Below are positions 55,193 to 64,000 of a stretch of DNA of 64,000 nt, one piece after another. The DNA comes from Bifidobacterium gallicum DSM 20093 = LMG 11596 (GTDB taxonomy: Bacteria > Actinomycetota > Actinomycetes > Actinomycetales > Bifidobacteriaceae), in contig NZ_JGYW01000001.1 in assembly GCF_000741205.1 (NCBI RefSeq), positions 167,645 through 231,644 of the forward strand. The letters run 5' to 3'. The stretch's first letter is position 1. Each line of letters starts with the position of its first letter. Made by a program: the position numbers and the translations under genes. Under the pieces are notes generated by a model, which ran no database searches, had not been told where the DNA came from, and worked only from the letters and a program-made list of their open reading frames with translations.

Positions 55193-57226
55193 CTAGCGCT
55201 TCTCAAACCAAGCGGTCAGCGTGGTGCTGTGTGTGAGCGGCAGCACGTAGGACTCTTCAGTGGACAATGGTTCGGCGTGCGTCAGGTCGGTGCCGGGAGC
55301 GTGCTTCGGTGCCGTGCCGGGCGCGAACCAGCCGAGGAACTTGGCGTGACGGCCATGATGAGCATGGATTATGCCGTGGTCGCCTGCCGTGGCGTTGAGG
55401 AAGCCGAGCGCGTCACAAACGACTTCGGGTTTGGGAATCGGCATCGAATGAGCGCCTGGTTCATAGAACGAGACGAACGCTTCGTCCTCGTTGAGCTGAC
55501 CGATGCCACGGATTTCAACGCTCACGTCCACGTCGTTGAAGTGGCTGGCCGCTGTGCCTTGGTGCTGTTGGGCGAGCAGCGTCCAGTCCACGGACTCGTT
55601 GAGTGCCTGCTTGGGCAACGCGATGTTTGTGTAATAGGTTTGCGTGAGCGTGTTGCCTTCAGGGTCGAGCGTGCTGACGCGCGCGTCAATCGGATGCTTG
55701 CTTGGCTCGTTGGTTTCGGCGCGCAGCGTGACATGGTAGTCGCCCGAGTCGGGCACCCAGACGCTTTGCTCGCCTGTGGTGTCGTCGACGTACATCGCAA
55801 TGAAATTGTTCGTCTCGTAGAGCTTGTCGTCGATGCGGCCTTTGCTGATCGAACCCACCACAGCGCCGCCTCGATCCTTGACGGTGATCGATGCGGGACC
55901 ATACACGCTCAGGCGTGTGACGTCGGGCGTGGCACCTTGTTCAATATCAATGTTGTATTTGCAGCACAACATGAGCTTGATCAGGTATCCCTCCTCCTGA
56001 TGGGCTGCTGGAGCGTTGTGGCCATGGATCTCGTTGCGCAGGAAGAAGCCGAGGAAGTCGCGGAACGTGCCGGTGCCGTACTTCGCAAAGTCGGCGGCTT
56101 CGAGAGCAAGCGTGCGCCCGCTGACGGCGGCCAGATCGGTGAACAGCGTGAAGTACTGTGCGAACGTCAATGTGCCCGCATGTGAGAAGCGTTTGCGCTG
56201 GTACATCGTGGGAATGTCCGGGCAAATGTTATGCAGTTCGCGCTCCAGCGCATTGATTTCGGCATTGCCATGGAATGCGGGGAACTCCATGTGCGTCCAT
56301 TGTTTGAACATTGTTTGGAAGTCATCCAAGTATGTGCGGTAGTCGGCGTAGCGCGTGGCGATGCTCGGGAGATACAGGTCGCGGCCGAAACGGCGGATAC
56401 CCCAACCATATGGGGGAAGGCGCGGAATGTAATCTTCAGGGTTGATTACGTTGAAAATGTTGTCGAATGTGGCGCTGTTGTAGTCCTTGCGCATCGTCAC
56501 ACGGCTTGCCGAGAACGTGTAGGCATAGAGGCGGTCATGCGTCACGCCGAGTGACGTGTCTTCGTCAATCATGGCGGCGAGCGCGTTCGCAATGGCAGCT
56601 CCACGGCTGTGGCCAATGACCCAGAGTCTCGCGTCGCTCATGTCAATGTCATAGCGCTGAATATAGGTGCGCAAATCGCGGAACGCTTTTTCCGCCGTGT
56701 TCCAGAAGCCTTCGTGGTTCACCAAGCGTGAGAAGTCGCCGTCGGCGATTGAATCGGCCACTTCGGAGTTCGACAGCCATTCCGTGGTGTCGGAAGTGCC
56801 GCGCAGCATCATGATCACAAGTTCGCGTTCCGTGCCGTCAGTGTTATGCACATGACGATGGCCGAACGCATAACTGGCCTGGTCCACGTTGAGACGGTAG
56901 GCCACAGGGTTTTCATCGTTGAGATGGTAATAACTCGAAATGTCAATGTCTTCACAGCCGAGGTTGAAGAACGATTTGCGAATATACCGGTATTCGTTCG
57001 AGGGCAGATTCTTGTAGCCCGTCAGGCAAATGCCCATGGCCGACCATGCCATGTACGGGTTGTAGACGTTTGTTGGGGCGAAGAACCAGGAATCGTCGAA
57101 CGGGATTTCAATGTCGTTCTCGAAGCGCTCTTTCGCTTGGCCGCACATTTGGGCGAAATGCGACAGGAACGTGGTGGGTACCATCACGAGATTAGTGCTG
57201 TGCTGCTTGGCTTCTTGAGGTGTCAT
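55193..57226 (-). CDS. Lipase (class 3)-like protein with an InlB-type C-terminal repeat
   Basis: 677 residues from ATG 57226 (GGGAAGGA upstream); the frame is open to 57520 but the extra 98 residues look non-coding. The lipase-3 core has the elbow LWVIGHSRGAAIANALAA (about 205-222) and a 'FRGTS'-like LRGTSDTTEWLSN upstream. The C-terminal 60 residues resemble a Listeria-Bacteroides InlB B-repeat (KFLGWFAPG...LTAWFEKR). No signal peptide is seen, odd for a protein with such a repeat. It follows the GH13 promoter region and precedes the DUF2974 gene by 47 bases, so the two lipase-fold genes are probably co-transcribed. Confidence 0.8.
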   Translation of the reverse strand: MTPQEAKQHSTNLVMVPTTFLSHFAQMCGQAKERFENDIEIPFDDSWFFAPTNVYNPYMAWSAMGICLTGYKNLPSNEYRYIRKSFFNLGCEDIDISSYYHLNDENPVAYRLNVDQASYAFGHRHVHNTDGTERELVIMMLRGTSDTTEWLSNSEVADSIADGDFSRLVNHEGFWNTAEKAFRDLRTYIQRYDIDMSDARLWVIGHSRGAAIANALAAMIDEDTSLGVTHDRLYAYTFSASRVTMRKDYNSATFDNIFNVINPEDYIPRLPPYGWGIRRFGRDLYLPSIATRYADYRTYLDDFQTMFKQWTHMEFPAFHGNAEINALERELHNICPDIPTMYQRKRFSHAGTLTFAQYFTLFTDLAAVSGRTLALEAADFAKYGTGTFRDFLGFFLRNEIHGHNAPAAHQEEGYLIKLMLCCKYNIDIEQGATPDVTRLSVYGPASITVKDRGGAVVGSISKGRIDDKLYETNNFIAMYVDDTTGEQSVWVPDSGDYHVTLRAETNEPSKHPIDARVSTLDPEGNTLTQTYYTNIALPKQALNESVDWTLLAQQHQGTAASHFNDVDVSVEIRGIGQLNEDEAFVSFYEPGAHSMPIPKPEVVCDALGFLNATAGDHGIIHAHHGRHAKFLGWFAPGTAPKHAPGTDLTHAEPLSTEESYVLPLTHSTTLTAWFEKR

Positions 57227-57653
57227 GATCAGTCCTTCCCCTCTGTGCGGTATGCCTCCGGATTGTAAAGGCGCTGTCTGAAGCATGGCTGTAAACAAGC
57301 TAAGCGCGGATTTAGGGGCGGGTAGAGGGAGCGGAATTGCGTGCGGATTGAGAGGAGGATTGAGGTGTGGATTGTGGGCGGAGCTACACGCGGCTTGGTG
57401 TGTGGAGCTAGGGGAGGGTTGGTGTGGGGATGTGCGCGGATTTGTGTGGGAATGGTCGTGCTCGCAGTCAAATCTGTGGCGCACCGCGTAGGATGAACAC
57501 CAACAACTGCAATCAACCAACTGTGATCAGCGGCTAACAGTGACGCAGCGGGGCAGCGGCGCAGCGGTGTGGCAAACCACGGCGCATCGGTGAGCCGCAG
57601 GCCGCAAGTAGTGGCCGGTAATCGCAATCATGAACAACCGCAAGGAGTGTGAC
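57227..57653. other. Divergent promoter gap with a purine-rich degenerate repeat
   Basis: The gap between the lipase-like gene and the GH13 gene. At 57308-57460 the plus strand is G-rich with at least five imperfect copies of a GCGGATT/GGATTG element separated by 10-20 bases. No gene is seen and no operator of the LacI type was found. A direct repeat GCAGCGG follows near 57547-57562. Confidence 0.5.
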
Positions 57654-59474
57654 GTGACTTCGTTCAATCGCAAGGACCTTCCCGATGTCATCCGCACGAA
57701 CGGCGCGCGCCCGAACCCATGGTGGGCCAACGCTGTCGTATACCAGATTTATCCGCGTTCGTTCCAGGATTCGAACAACGATGGCATTGGCGATATCAAA
57801 GGCATCACAAGCCGTCTCGACTATTTGGCCGACCTTGGCGTCGACGTGGTGTGGCTGAGCCCCGTGTATGTGTCGCCGCAAGACGACAACGGCTATGACA
57901 TTGCCGATTACCAGGCCATTGACCCGATGTTTGGCACGATGGACGATATGGATGAGTTGCTCGCCCAGGCCCATGCGCGCGGCATCAAAGTCATCATGGA
58001 TCTCGTCGTCAACCACACGTCCGATGAGCATGCGTGGTTCCAAGCGTCGCGCAGCAAAGACGACCCGCATGCCGACTGGTATTGGTGGCGTCCGGCCCGT
58101 CCGGGGTTCGAACCTGGCACGCCTGGAGCCGAGCCGAACCAGTGGGGCTCGTATTTTGGCGGTTCGGCCTGGCAGTACGATCCCAAGCGCGGCGAGTACT
58201 TCCTGCACCAGTATTCACCGAAACAGCCTGATTTGAACTGGGAGAACCCCGCAGTGCGCCAGGCTGTGTACCGCATGATGAATTGGTGGATGGACCGCGG
58301 CATTGACGGTTTCCGTATGGACGTGATTACGCAGATTTCCAAAGTCACTGATGAATCTGGACGCCTGCCTGGCGAGCCCGGTTCCCATGTGGAAGACGGT
58401 CCCGTCAATGAGGAGGGCTACACGTCGGCGTTCGAGTTCTGTTCGGACGGTCCGCGTCTTGACGAGTTCCTTGAAGAGATGCGTCGTGAAGTGTTCGAAG
58501 GTCGCGAGGGCTATCTCAACGTCGGCGAAGCGCCGGGCGTGCACGCCGAGCGTAACGGCCAGATCACCGATCCGGGCCGCCGTGAGCTTGACATGCTGTT
58601 CCAGTTCGACCATCTCGGCATCGACCAGGTGGGGCCGAAATGGGTCACGAAGCCGTTCAGCGTGCGCGCTCTGCGTGAGCAAATGCGCCGCCAGCAGGAG
58701 GCTGTCGCCGAACGCGGGTGGACGAGTTGTTTCACGTGCAACCATGATCAGCCGCGCGTCGCCTCACGCTGGGGCGACGAGTCCGCACGTTCGGCCAAAG
58801 CGTTCGGTTTGCTGACGCATCTGCATCGTGGCACGCCCTACATTTACGAGGGCGAGGAACTCGGCATGACGAACGCCCATTTCACGTCGCTTGACCAGTA
58901 CCGCGACCTTGAATCCATCAACGCGTTCCGTCAGCGCGTTGAGGAAGCGCAGGTGCAAAGTGCCGAGTCGATGATGGATGGCATCGCGCTGATGGGCCGT
59001 GACAACGCGCGCACGCCGATGCAGTGGGATGACTCGCGCTACGCGGGTTTCATGGACGCCGATTCGTCAGCGCAGCCCTGGCTCGCCGTCAACAGCAACC
59101 ACGACCGGATCAACGCGGCCGCCCAGGTTCACGACGACGATTCCGTGTTCTCGTTCTACAAGAAGCTCATTGAATTGCGCCACGACAATCCCGTCGTGGC
59201 GGCCGGATCGTGGCGTCTCGTTGACGACGACGACGCGAGCGTGTACGCATTCGTGCGTGAGCTCGGCGTCGACCGCTTGCTGACCGTCGTCAACCTGACC
59301 GACCAGCCCGCTCGCGTACCGTCGTCCACTCTTCAATTGATTTCCGATCAATTCGAAGACGCCGCCGCGATCAAGCAAGCCGTTGTGCTCTCTACCACGA
59401 CTCCAGCGGGGTCGGCCTCAGGGCTGGCCGACGGCATGCTCGAACCATGGGAAGGCGTGCTGTTGCACCTGTGA
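57654..59474 (+). CDS. GH13 oligo-1,6-glucosidase / alpha-glucosidase
   Basis: 606 residues from GTG 57654, which has AAGGAG seven bases upstream; ATG 57630 lacks a ribosome site. The TIM barrel has the four GH13 regions: DLVVNHTSDEH, nucleophile Asp223 in GFRMDV, acid Glu292 in LNVGEAP and Asp365 in FTCNHDQPR. Valine directly after the nucleophile is the residue associated with alpha-1,6 (isomaltose) preference rather than maltose preference. No signal peptide: cytoplasmic use of isomalto-oligosaccharides is inferred. A parS-like sequence lies inside at 58728. A terminator follows. Confidence 0.92.
   Translation: MTSFNRKDLPDVIRTNGARPNPWWANAVVYQIYPRSFQDSNNDGIGDIKGITSRLDYLADLGVDVVWLSPVYVSPQDDNGYDIADYQAIDPMFGTMDDMDELLAQAHARGIKVIMDLVVNHTSDEHAWFQASRSKDDPHADWYWWRPARPGFEPGTPGAEPNQWGSYFGGSAWQYDPKRGEYFLHQYSPKQPDLNWENPAVRQAVYRMMNWWMDRGIDGFRMDVITQISKVTDESGRLPGEPGSHVEDGPVNEEGYTSAFEFCSDGPRLDEFLEEMRREVFEGREGYLNVGEAPGVHAERNGQITDPGRRELDMLFQFDHLGIDQVGPKWVTKPFSVRALREQMRRQQEAVAERGWTSCFTCNHDQPRVASRWGDESARSAKAFGLLTHLHRGTPYIYEGEELGMTNAHFTSLDQYRDLESINAFRQRVEEAQVQSAESMMDGIALMGRDNARTPMQWDDSRYAGFMDADSSAQPWLAVNSNHDRINAAAQVHDDDSVFSFYKKLIELRHDNPVVAAGSWRLVDDDDASVYAFVRELGVDRLLTVVNLTDQPARVPSSTLQLISDQFEDAAAIKQAVVLSTTTPAGSASGLADGMLEPWEGVLLHL
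58728..58743. promoter_or_regulatory. parS-like site inside the GH13 gene (2 mismatches)
   Basis: TGTTTCACGTGCAACC matches parS at 14 of 16 positions, with the complete left half and CACGTG centre. It lies about 52 kb right of the origin cluster. Third candidate parS of the window. Confidence 0.4.
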
Positions 59475-59544
59475 TGTGGTGGCGGTGCGGCTGTGGTGCA
59501 TATTGATTCACGTGCGCAGTCATCCCAAACCACGAAACAACAAT

Positions 59545-59583
59545 GACCGCTCTGTGAGATTCTTCTCACAGGGCGGTCGCTTT
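59545..59583 (+). terminator. Terminator after the GH13 gene
   Basis: A 15-bp stem (59545-59559 with 59564-59578, one G-T pair) with loop TTCT and a following GCTTT. It ends the GH13 transcript before ilvA. Confidence 0.8.
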
Positions 59584-59620
59584 GCCTGATGGGCCCCCGT
59601 GGCTTCTTAGAATGCTCAGC

Positions 59621-60886
59621 ATGGAACAAAAAGATGTGTTGCAAGCGATGAGGCGTGATCATGTGGCCGAACTCAAGTTGGCCGCTGAACGACTGGACGG
59701 AACAGCGAAGCATACGCAGATTATCGAGTCTCCCGTGCTCAGCGAGATGACAGGCCATCGCGTGCTGATGAAGCCTGAAAATCTGCAAGTCACCGGTTCG
59801 TTCAAGATCCGTGGCGCTTACAACAAGATCTCCTCATTGACTGATGAGGAGCTTGAACGCGGCATTGTGACGGCGTCCGCAGGCAATCATGCGCAAGGCG
59901 TGGCCTACGCGGCACGCGAGCGCGGCGCCAAAGCCACCATCTGCATGGCCGAAAGCACGCCGCCGCTCAAGGTCGACGCCACCAAAGCCTACGGCGCCAA
60001 CGTGGTACTGCATGGCAGCATGTTTGACGAAGCTGCAGCCTACGCGATTGAATTGAGCCAGCGCGACGGACTAACCTATGTGCCTCCGTTCGACGATTAC
60101 GAGGTGCTGTGCGGTCAAGGCACTGTCGCCATGGAAATCCTCGAAGACGTGCCCGATGTGACCGACATCATCGTGCCGCTGGGCGGCGGCGGCCTGGGCG
60201 CGGGTGTGGCGCTCGCCGTCAAGATGTTCCGCCCGGACGTGCGCGTGATTGGCGCCATTCCCGAAGGCTCCCCGGCGTTCCGCAAGTCGCTCGATGCGGG
60301 CCGTGTGATTGCGGCCGACCAGGTCGTGACTTCGGCCGAAGGTGTGGCCGTCAAGCGCCCTGGCGATTTGACATTCGCATTGCTCAACGAGTTCCTTGAC
60401 GACCTCGTTGAGGTTTCCGAGCGCGACATCAACGAGATGATCCTGCTGATGCTCGAAAAGCACAAGATGGTCGTGGAAGCCGCCGGTGCCGTGTCATTGG
60501 CAGCGCTCGAACATCTGAACTTGCGTTCGCGCAAGTTTGCCGCCGCCGAAGGTGAGCATGTGGTCGTGCCGATCCTGTCGGGCGGCAACATCGATACGGT
60601 TACGATTGGCGCCGTCATCCAGAAGGGCATGATCGCGCGCGGCCGCATCATGAACTTTGAAGTGGAGCTGCCGGATACTCCTGGCCAGCTGCTCAAGGTC
60701 GCTTCATTGCTGGCTCGTGAACGCGCGAACGTGATTGCGCTTGACCATGACCAGTTCAAGGCGTCGGGCCATTACACGAACGCTGTGGCATTGGGTGTGA
60801 CGGTTGAAACGAACGGTCCCGACCATATCGAAAGCATCCTCAATGCATTGCGCGCCGAAGGGTTCCAGCCGAAGCGCATTTACTGA
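59621..60886 (+). CDS. ilvA: Threonine ammonia-lyase (threonine dehydratase)
   Basis: PLP enzyme converting threonine to 2-oxobutanoate, the first step to isoleucine. 421 residues from ATG 59621; ATG 59612 is the alternative. The PLP lysine is Lys62 in GSFKIRGAYNK, the phosphate loop is PLGGGGLGAGVAL. A single C-terminal ACT domain (about 345-421) suggests allosteric control, with a domain order shared with short TdcB/IlvA types. A -10-like TAGAAT lies seven bases before the ATG and no ribosome site is seen, so the mRNA may be leaderless. Confidence 0.92.
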   Translation: MEQKDVLQAMRRDHVAELKLAAERLDGTAKHTQIIESPVLSEMTGHRVLMKPENLQVTGSFKIRGAYNKISSLTDEELERGIVTASAGNHAQGVAYAARERGAKATICMAESTPPLKVDATKAYGANVVLHGSMFDEAAAYAIELSQRDGLTYVPPFDDYEVLCGQGTVAMEILEDVPDVTDIIVPLGGGGLGAGVALAVKMFRPDVRVIGAIPEGSPAFRKSLDAGRVIAADQVVTSAEGVAVKRPGDLTFALLNEFLDDLVEVSERDINEMILLMLEKHKMVVEAAGAVSLAALEHLNLRSRKFAAAEGEHVVVPILSGGNIDTVTIGAVIQKGMIARGRIMNFEVELPDTPGQLLKVASLLARERANVIALDHDQFKASGHYTNAVALGVTVETNGPDHIESILNALRAEGFQPKRIY

Positions 60887-60962
60887 CCGCAAGAAATGGT
60901 GGTTTGTTCAACGATTTGTTGCGAATGCGGAAATAACAATAATCTGCTTGATACAGCGTAAA

Positions 60963-61000
60963 ATGAGGGGCGTGGATCTACGAAAATCCACGCCCCTCAT
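60963..61000. terminator. Terminator between ilvA and the sirtuin gene
   Basis: A perfect 15-bp stem (60963-60977 with 60986-61000) around an 8-base loop. Its arms start ATGAGGGG and end CCCCTCAT; it lies between two convergent genes. Confidence 0.8.
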
Positions 61001-61018
61001 GCTGTTGTTGCCCACGGA

Positions 61019-61774
61019 TCAGCTGTTGCTCGCGATAGTCTGACGCACGAGTTCGGGCAGCGCGACGGCGATGTCCTCGCGAATCAGGCGGTCGGCCAAG
61101 TAATCAAACTGCGTCTTGCCCATGTTCATGATCGTGATCGGAGTGCCGGCCTGGGCGGCGACGGGTACGACGGAAGCTGCGGGGAATACTTCAAGCGTGG
61201 AGCCGATAACCCACAGTTCGTCGGCTTCGGTCGCGGCCTTGAGTGCGCGTTCCATGGCGCCTTCGGGCAGTGCCTCACCGAAATAGACGACGTCGGTCTT
61301 GATCAGGCCATTGCACGGCATGTTGCCGCGGTAGGGCAGTGGGCGGCGGCAGTGCGGGTCGGGATGCTCGTCAAGCTCGTCCATGATCGCGGCCGTGTCG
61401 TACTTGGCGTGGCATGTCATGCAATGTGACGTGCCAATTGTGCCGTGCAAGTTGACGATTTTGCTGGGACTGTTGCCAGCTTTTTCGTGCAACGCGTCGA
61501 AATTTTGTGTGGCCAACAACTTGAGCATGCCAGCTTGCTCAAGATCGACGAGCGCCTTGTGAGCCGCGCCAGGCTGAGCCGTCCACACGGGCGATTCCTT
61601 TTGCCAACGCCACGAATACTCGCGGTCCTCCTTGTTGCCGAGGAACCGGTCGATGTCATAGACCGACATCTGGTCGGGATGCTTCGTCCACACGCCATCG
61701 GGCCCGCGGAAATCGGGAATGCCGGCCGATGTGGAGATGCCGGCGCCTGTCAATACTGCAATCTGCTTCACCAT
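61019..61774 (-). CDS. NAD-dependent protein deacylase (sirtuin)
   Basis: 251 residues from ATG 61774 (GACGGGAAC upstream). The NAD-binding GAGIS is at 10-14, followed by GIPDFRGPDG. Catalytic His110 is in VNLHGTIG, and the zinc cysteines are Cys118, Cys121, Cys142 and Cys154. The usual QNIDGLH motif reads QNFDALH, an unusual substitution near the NAD pocket. The family removes acetyl or other acyl groups from lysines. Cys142-Cys154 spacing is short but consistent with the family. Confidence 0.88.
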   Translation of the reverse strand: MVKQIAVLTGAGISTSAGIPDFRGPDGVWTKHPDQMSVYDIDRFLGNKEDREYSWRWQKESPVWTAQPGAAHKALVDLEQAGMLKLLATQNFDALHEKAGNSPSKIVNLHGTIGTSHCMTCHAKYDTAAIMDELDEHPDPHCRRPLPYRGNMPCNGLIKTDVVYFGEALPEGAMERALKAATEADELWVIGSTLEVFPAASVVPVAAQAGTPITIMNMGKTQFDYLADRLIREDIAVALPELVRQTIASNS

Positions 61775-61954
61775 GTTCCCGTCATACCACGATTTGCTGA
61801 GCCGGCGCGTAACTGTCCCCAATTGCGCAAATTTCCCATTCCCAATCCCGCACAGCCGTTGGCTGCCCGTCTTGCTCTATCCGTGCTCTACCCGTGCTGA
61901 GAACCGATTGGTTGATGGCTTGTATGGCCTTTGCCTGCCCGTCTCGTTTCCTTC

Positions 61955-62995
61955 CTGTACCATTCCCTTCCCATTGTTCTTACTCGCTTTACCCTCTCCT
62001 TACTCTCTCCCTCTTTTTCTCTCTCATCTTCCTGCGTTCTTCTGTACTGCGGGCTTTTCCCTTCCATCCTTCTTCACCTTTCCGGTCCTTCTTTAGTCTC
62101 TTCACGCTCTTCCGTTCTTCAGTCTCTTCACGCCCTTCCGTTCTTCTTCCCGTACTAGCCTCTCCTCTTCTTTTTCTTTCGTCCCTTTTCCTGCTTCCTT
62201 CCTCGCGTTCCTACTTTTGCCAGTTGTTTCCTCTCGTCGCTCCCCATTCCTTTGTCTCTTCTTCTTACGCTTCTTCCATCCATCCCTTTTCCTTGCTTGC
62301 CCCTTGCTTTTCCGTCCGGCATGGCAGCATGCGTTTTCGCATCCCCAATCTGTTCGTTCCTTTCCCATCCCATCACTTCCTGTCTTTCTGCTTCTTTCCC
62401 TTCTTTCGACTTTCCCATCTTTGTCTCGCCTCGTACCTCTCTACTTGCTTTTCCTCTTCTTCTGCCGTCTTTTCCTGCGGTCTTCTCTTCCTCTCTTCCT
62501 TCCTTCCTTTTGATTCCTTTCCGCTCTCGGTTCTTTCTTTCTTTCTCCCACTCTGCCTTCTCTTCGCTTTCCTCTGCCTGTTCATTCATCTCCCATCCCA
62601 TCGCTTCCTGTCTTTCTGCTTCTTTCCCTTCTTTCCCTTCTTTCCTTTTCGTTCCCTTCTTTCCCTTCTCTCCCTTCTCTCCCTTCTCTCCCTTCTCTCC
62701 TTCCTCTCCCTTTCGTTCCTCTTCTTGCCTCTTCTCTCTCGACCCTCTCTTGCCCACTGTGTCCTCTCTCCCCCCGCCTGTCTTTCCTTGCCGCTGTTCT
62801 TGCGGTCTTCTTTTCCTTTCCTTCCCCTTTTTCCTTTCTCGTCTCTTTCCTTTCTCGTCTCTTTTCTTTCTCGTCTCTTTTCTTTCTCGTTTCCCTCTTT
62901 CCTTCCCGTCCTCCCGTCTTTCTGTTCCTCCTTTTCTTGTTCTTCCCTTCTCCTTTATCTTTTTCCCTGGTTCCTTGTTTGTTTCTTGTTTTGCT
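61955..62995. repeat. About 1 kb pyrimidine-biased tract upstream of the rRNA operon
   Basis: For about 1 kb the plus strand is almost only C and T, with scattered purines. It contains short tandem repeats: CCCTTCTCT-type, period 9, at 62654-62692; TTTCTCG, period 16, at 62835, 62851, 62867 and 62883; and a 57-base near-duplicate (62350-62406 and 62578-62634). Long open frames on both strands are a consequence of this composition and not genes. There is no gene from 61775 to about 63430. Confidence 0.9.
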
Positions 62996-63000
62996 TGTGT

Positions 63001-63240
63001 GACACGCCGTTGTGGGGTGGTTTTGGGGTTGGTTGGGGTGGTTTGGGTGTTGTTGTGGGGTTGTTTTGGTTGGTTGCGACACGCCGTGGAGGGCTTGTGT
63101 TGGTTGGGTTTTTGTGTGGTGGGTTGCGGTTTTGGTGTGGGTGGTGTAGGTTTTTCTTTTGCTGCCGCTCACGGCTTGCCGGGGTTTTCCTGGTGTGGTT
63201 GGTGGGTGTGTGGTGGTGGTTTGAGAACTCAATAGTGTGT
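63001..63240 (+). other. G/T-rich stretch with quadruplex-type G runs
   Basis: Composition switches at 63000 from pyrimidines to G plus T. G runs lie at 63014-63017, 63025-63028, 63035-63038, 63045-63047 and 63057-63060, sufficient for a G-quadruplex on the plus strand. GACACGCCGT occurs twice (63001 and about 63081). It leads directly into the rRNA leader. Confidence 0.75.
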
Positions 63241-63250
63241 ACTGTACTAC
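63221..63250 (+). promoter_or_regulatory. Candidate rRNA promoter or leader antitermination element
   Basis: TTGAGA (63221-63226), 18 bases, TACTAC (63245-63250). The same stretch, TTTGAGAACTCAATAGTGTG, resembles a conserved leader/spacer motif of actinobacterial rRNA operons. It could be either. A further hairpin, CGTTCC...GGAACG, lies at about 63360-63382 in the leader. Confidence 0.4.
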
Positions 63251-63429
63251 TTCTTTTTTTAGCGAACCTTTTGTTTGGTTTTGTTTTTGATTGCCAGTCC
63301 GGTGCCTGCCCGTGTGGTGCCCGAGAGGGTTTGATTGGTGCCGGGGTTTTTTGTGTGTCCGTTCCTTGTCCTTAAGGGAACGGCCGTTGATTATATTGTT
63401 GTAGAGCCGTTTTTTGGCTTTCCATGATT

Positions 63430-64000
<571 letters not shown>

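Noticed and set aside
61894-63375. Long open frames in the pyrimidine tract on both strands
   Set aside because: Stop codons all need a purine on the plus strand and a T on the minus strand; a homopyrimidine composition removes them. The proteins would be Ser/Phe/Leu or Lys/Glu/Gly low-complexity strings.

Overview
The window is the replication-origin region of a Bifidobacterium-type actinobacterium. The partial 16S rRNA gene at the right end (5' end near 63430) has a typical bifidobacterial sequence. The gene order gyrA-gyrB-dciA-recF-dnaN-oriC-dnaA / rpmH-rnpA-yidD-yidC-jag-rsmG-parA-parB / trxB-murJ-DUF6049-nudix-cca is the conserved actinobacterial origin block. The species cannot be named from the sequence alone. 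No insertion sequence, prophage or CRISPR array was seen.

Layout. 1-8.9 kb: replication genes on the minus strand around a DnaA-box cluster (about 6186-6427). 8.9-15.3 kb: plus-strand block for ribosomal protein L34, RNase P protein, membrane insertion (YidD, YidC), KhpB/Jag, RsmG and ParA/ParB, with a further dense DnaA-box cluster in front of parA. 15.4-25.6 kb: thioredoxin reductase, a MurJ flippase fused to a pseudokinase, a DUF6049 membrane protein, a Nudix hydrolase and the divergent CCA-adding enzyme. 25.7-31 kb: LytR_C protein, ispE, rsmA, an RpfB-like cell-wall hydrolase, a likely 6C-type small RNA with tandem terminators, and tRNA-Thr(UGU). 31-46.6 kb: DsbA-like protein, membrane Ser/Thr kinase, potassium channel, GH3 glucosidase, MsmK-type ABC ATPase for sugar uptake, DUF4032 protein, RlmB-type methyltransferase and a calcium-type P-ATPase. 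46.6-48 kb: a gene-poor stretch with hairpins and a decayed LPXTG anchor. 48-61.8 kb: dcd, a coiled-coil membrane protein, tadA, a Na+/H+ antiporter, three alpha/beta-hydrolase-fold enzymes, a GH13 alpha-1,6-glucosidase, ilvA and a sirtuin. 61.9-63.4 kb: an extreme pyrimidine tract followed by a G/T-rich stretch, leading into the rRNA operon.

Working together: the left half initiates and segregates the chromosome (DnaA, DnaN, DciA, gyrase, ParABS with three parS-like sites), builds the envelope (YidC, MurJ-pseudokinase, RpfB-like, LytR_C) and supports translation. The right half adds carbohydrate use (GH3, GH13, shared ABC ATPase), ion homeostasis and stress enzymes.

Most unusual: two intergenic arrays of dyad elements, 8 units at 34776-35175 and 5 units at 50111-50372. 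They differ in sequence but share a 5-5-5 core (xxACC-N5-GGTxx) and a 52-53 bp spacing, which is five turns of B-DNA. I know of no described element with this architecture.
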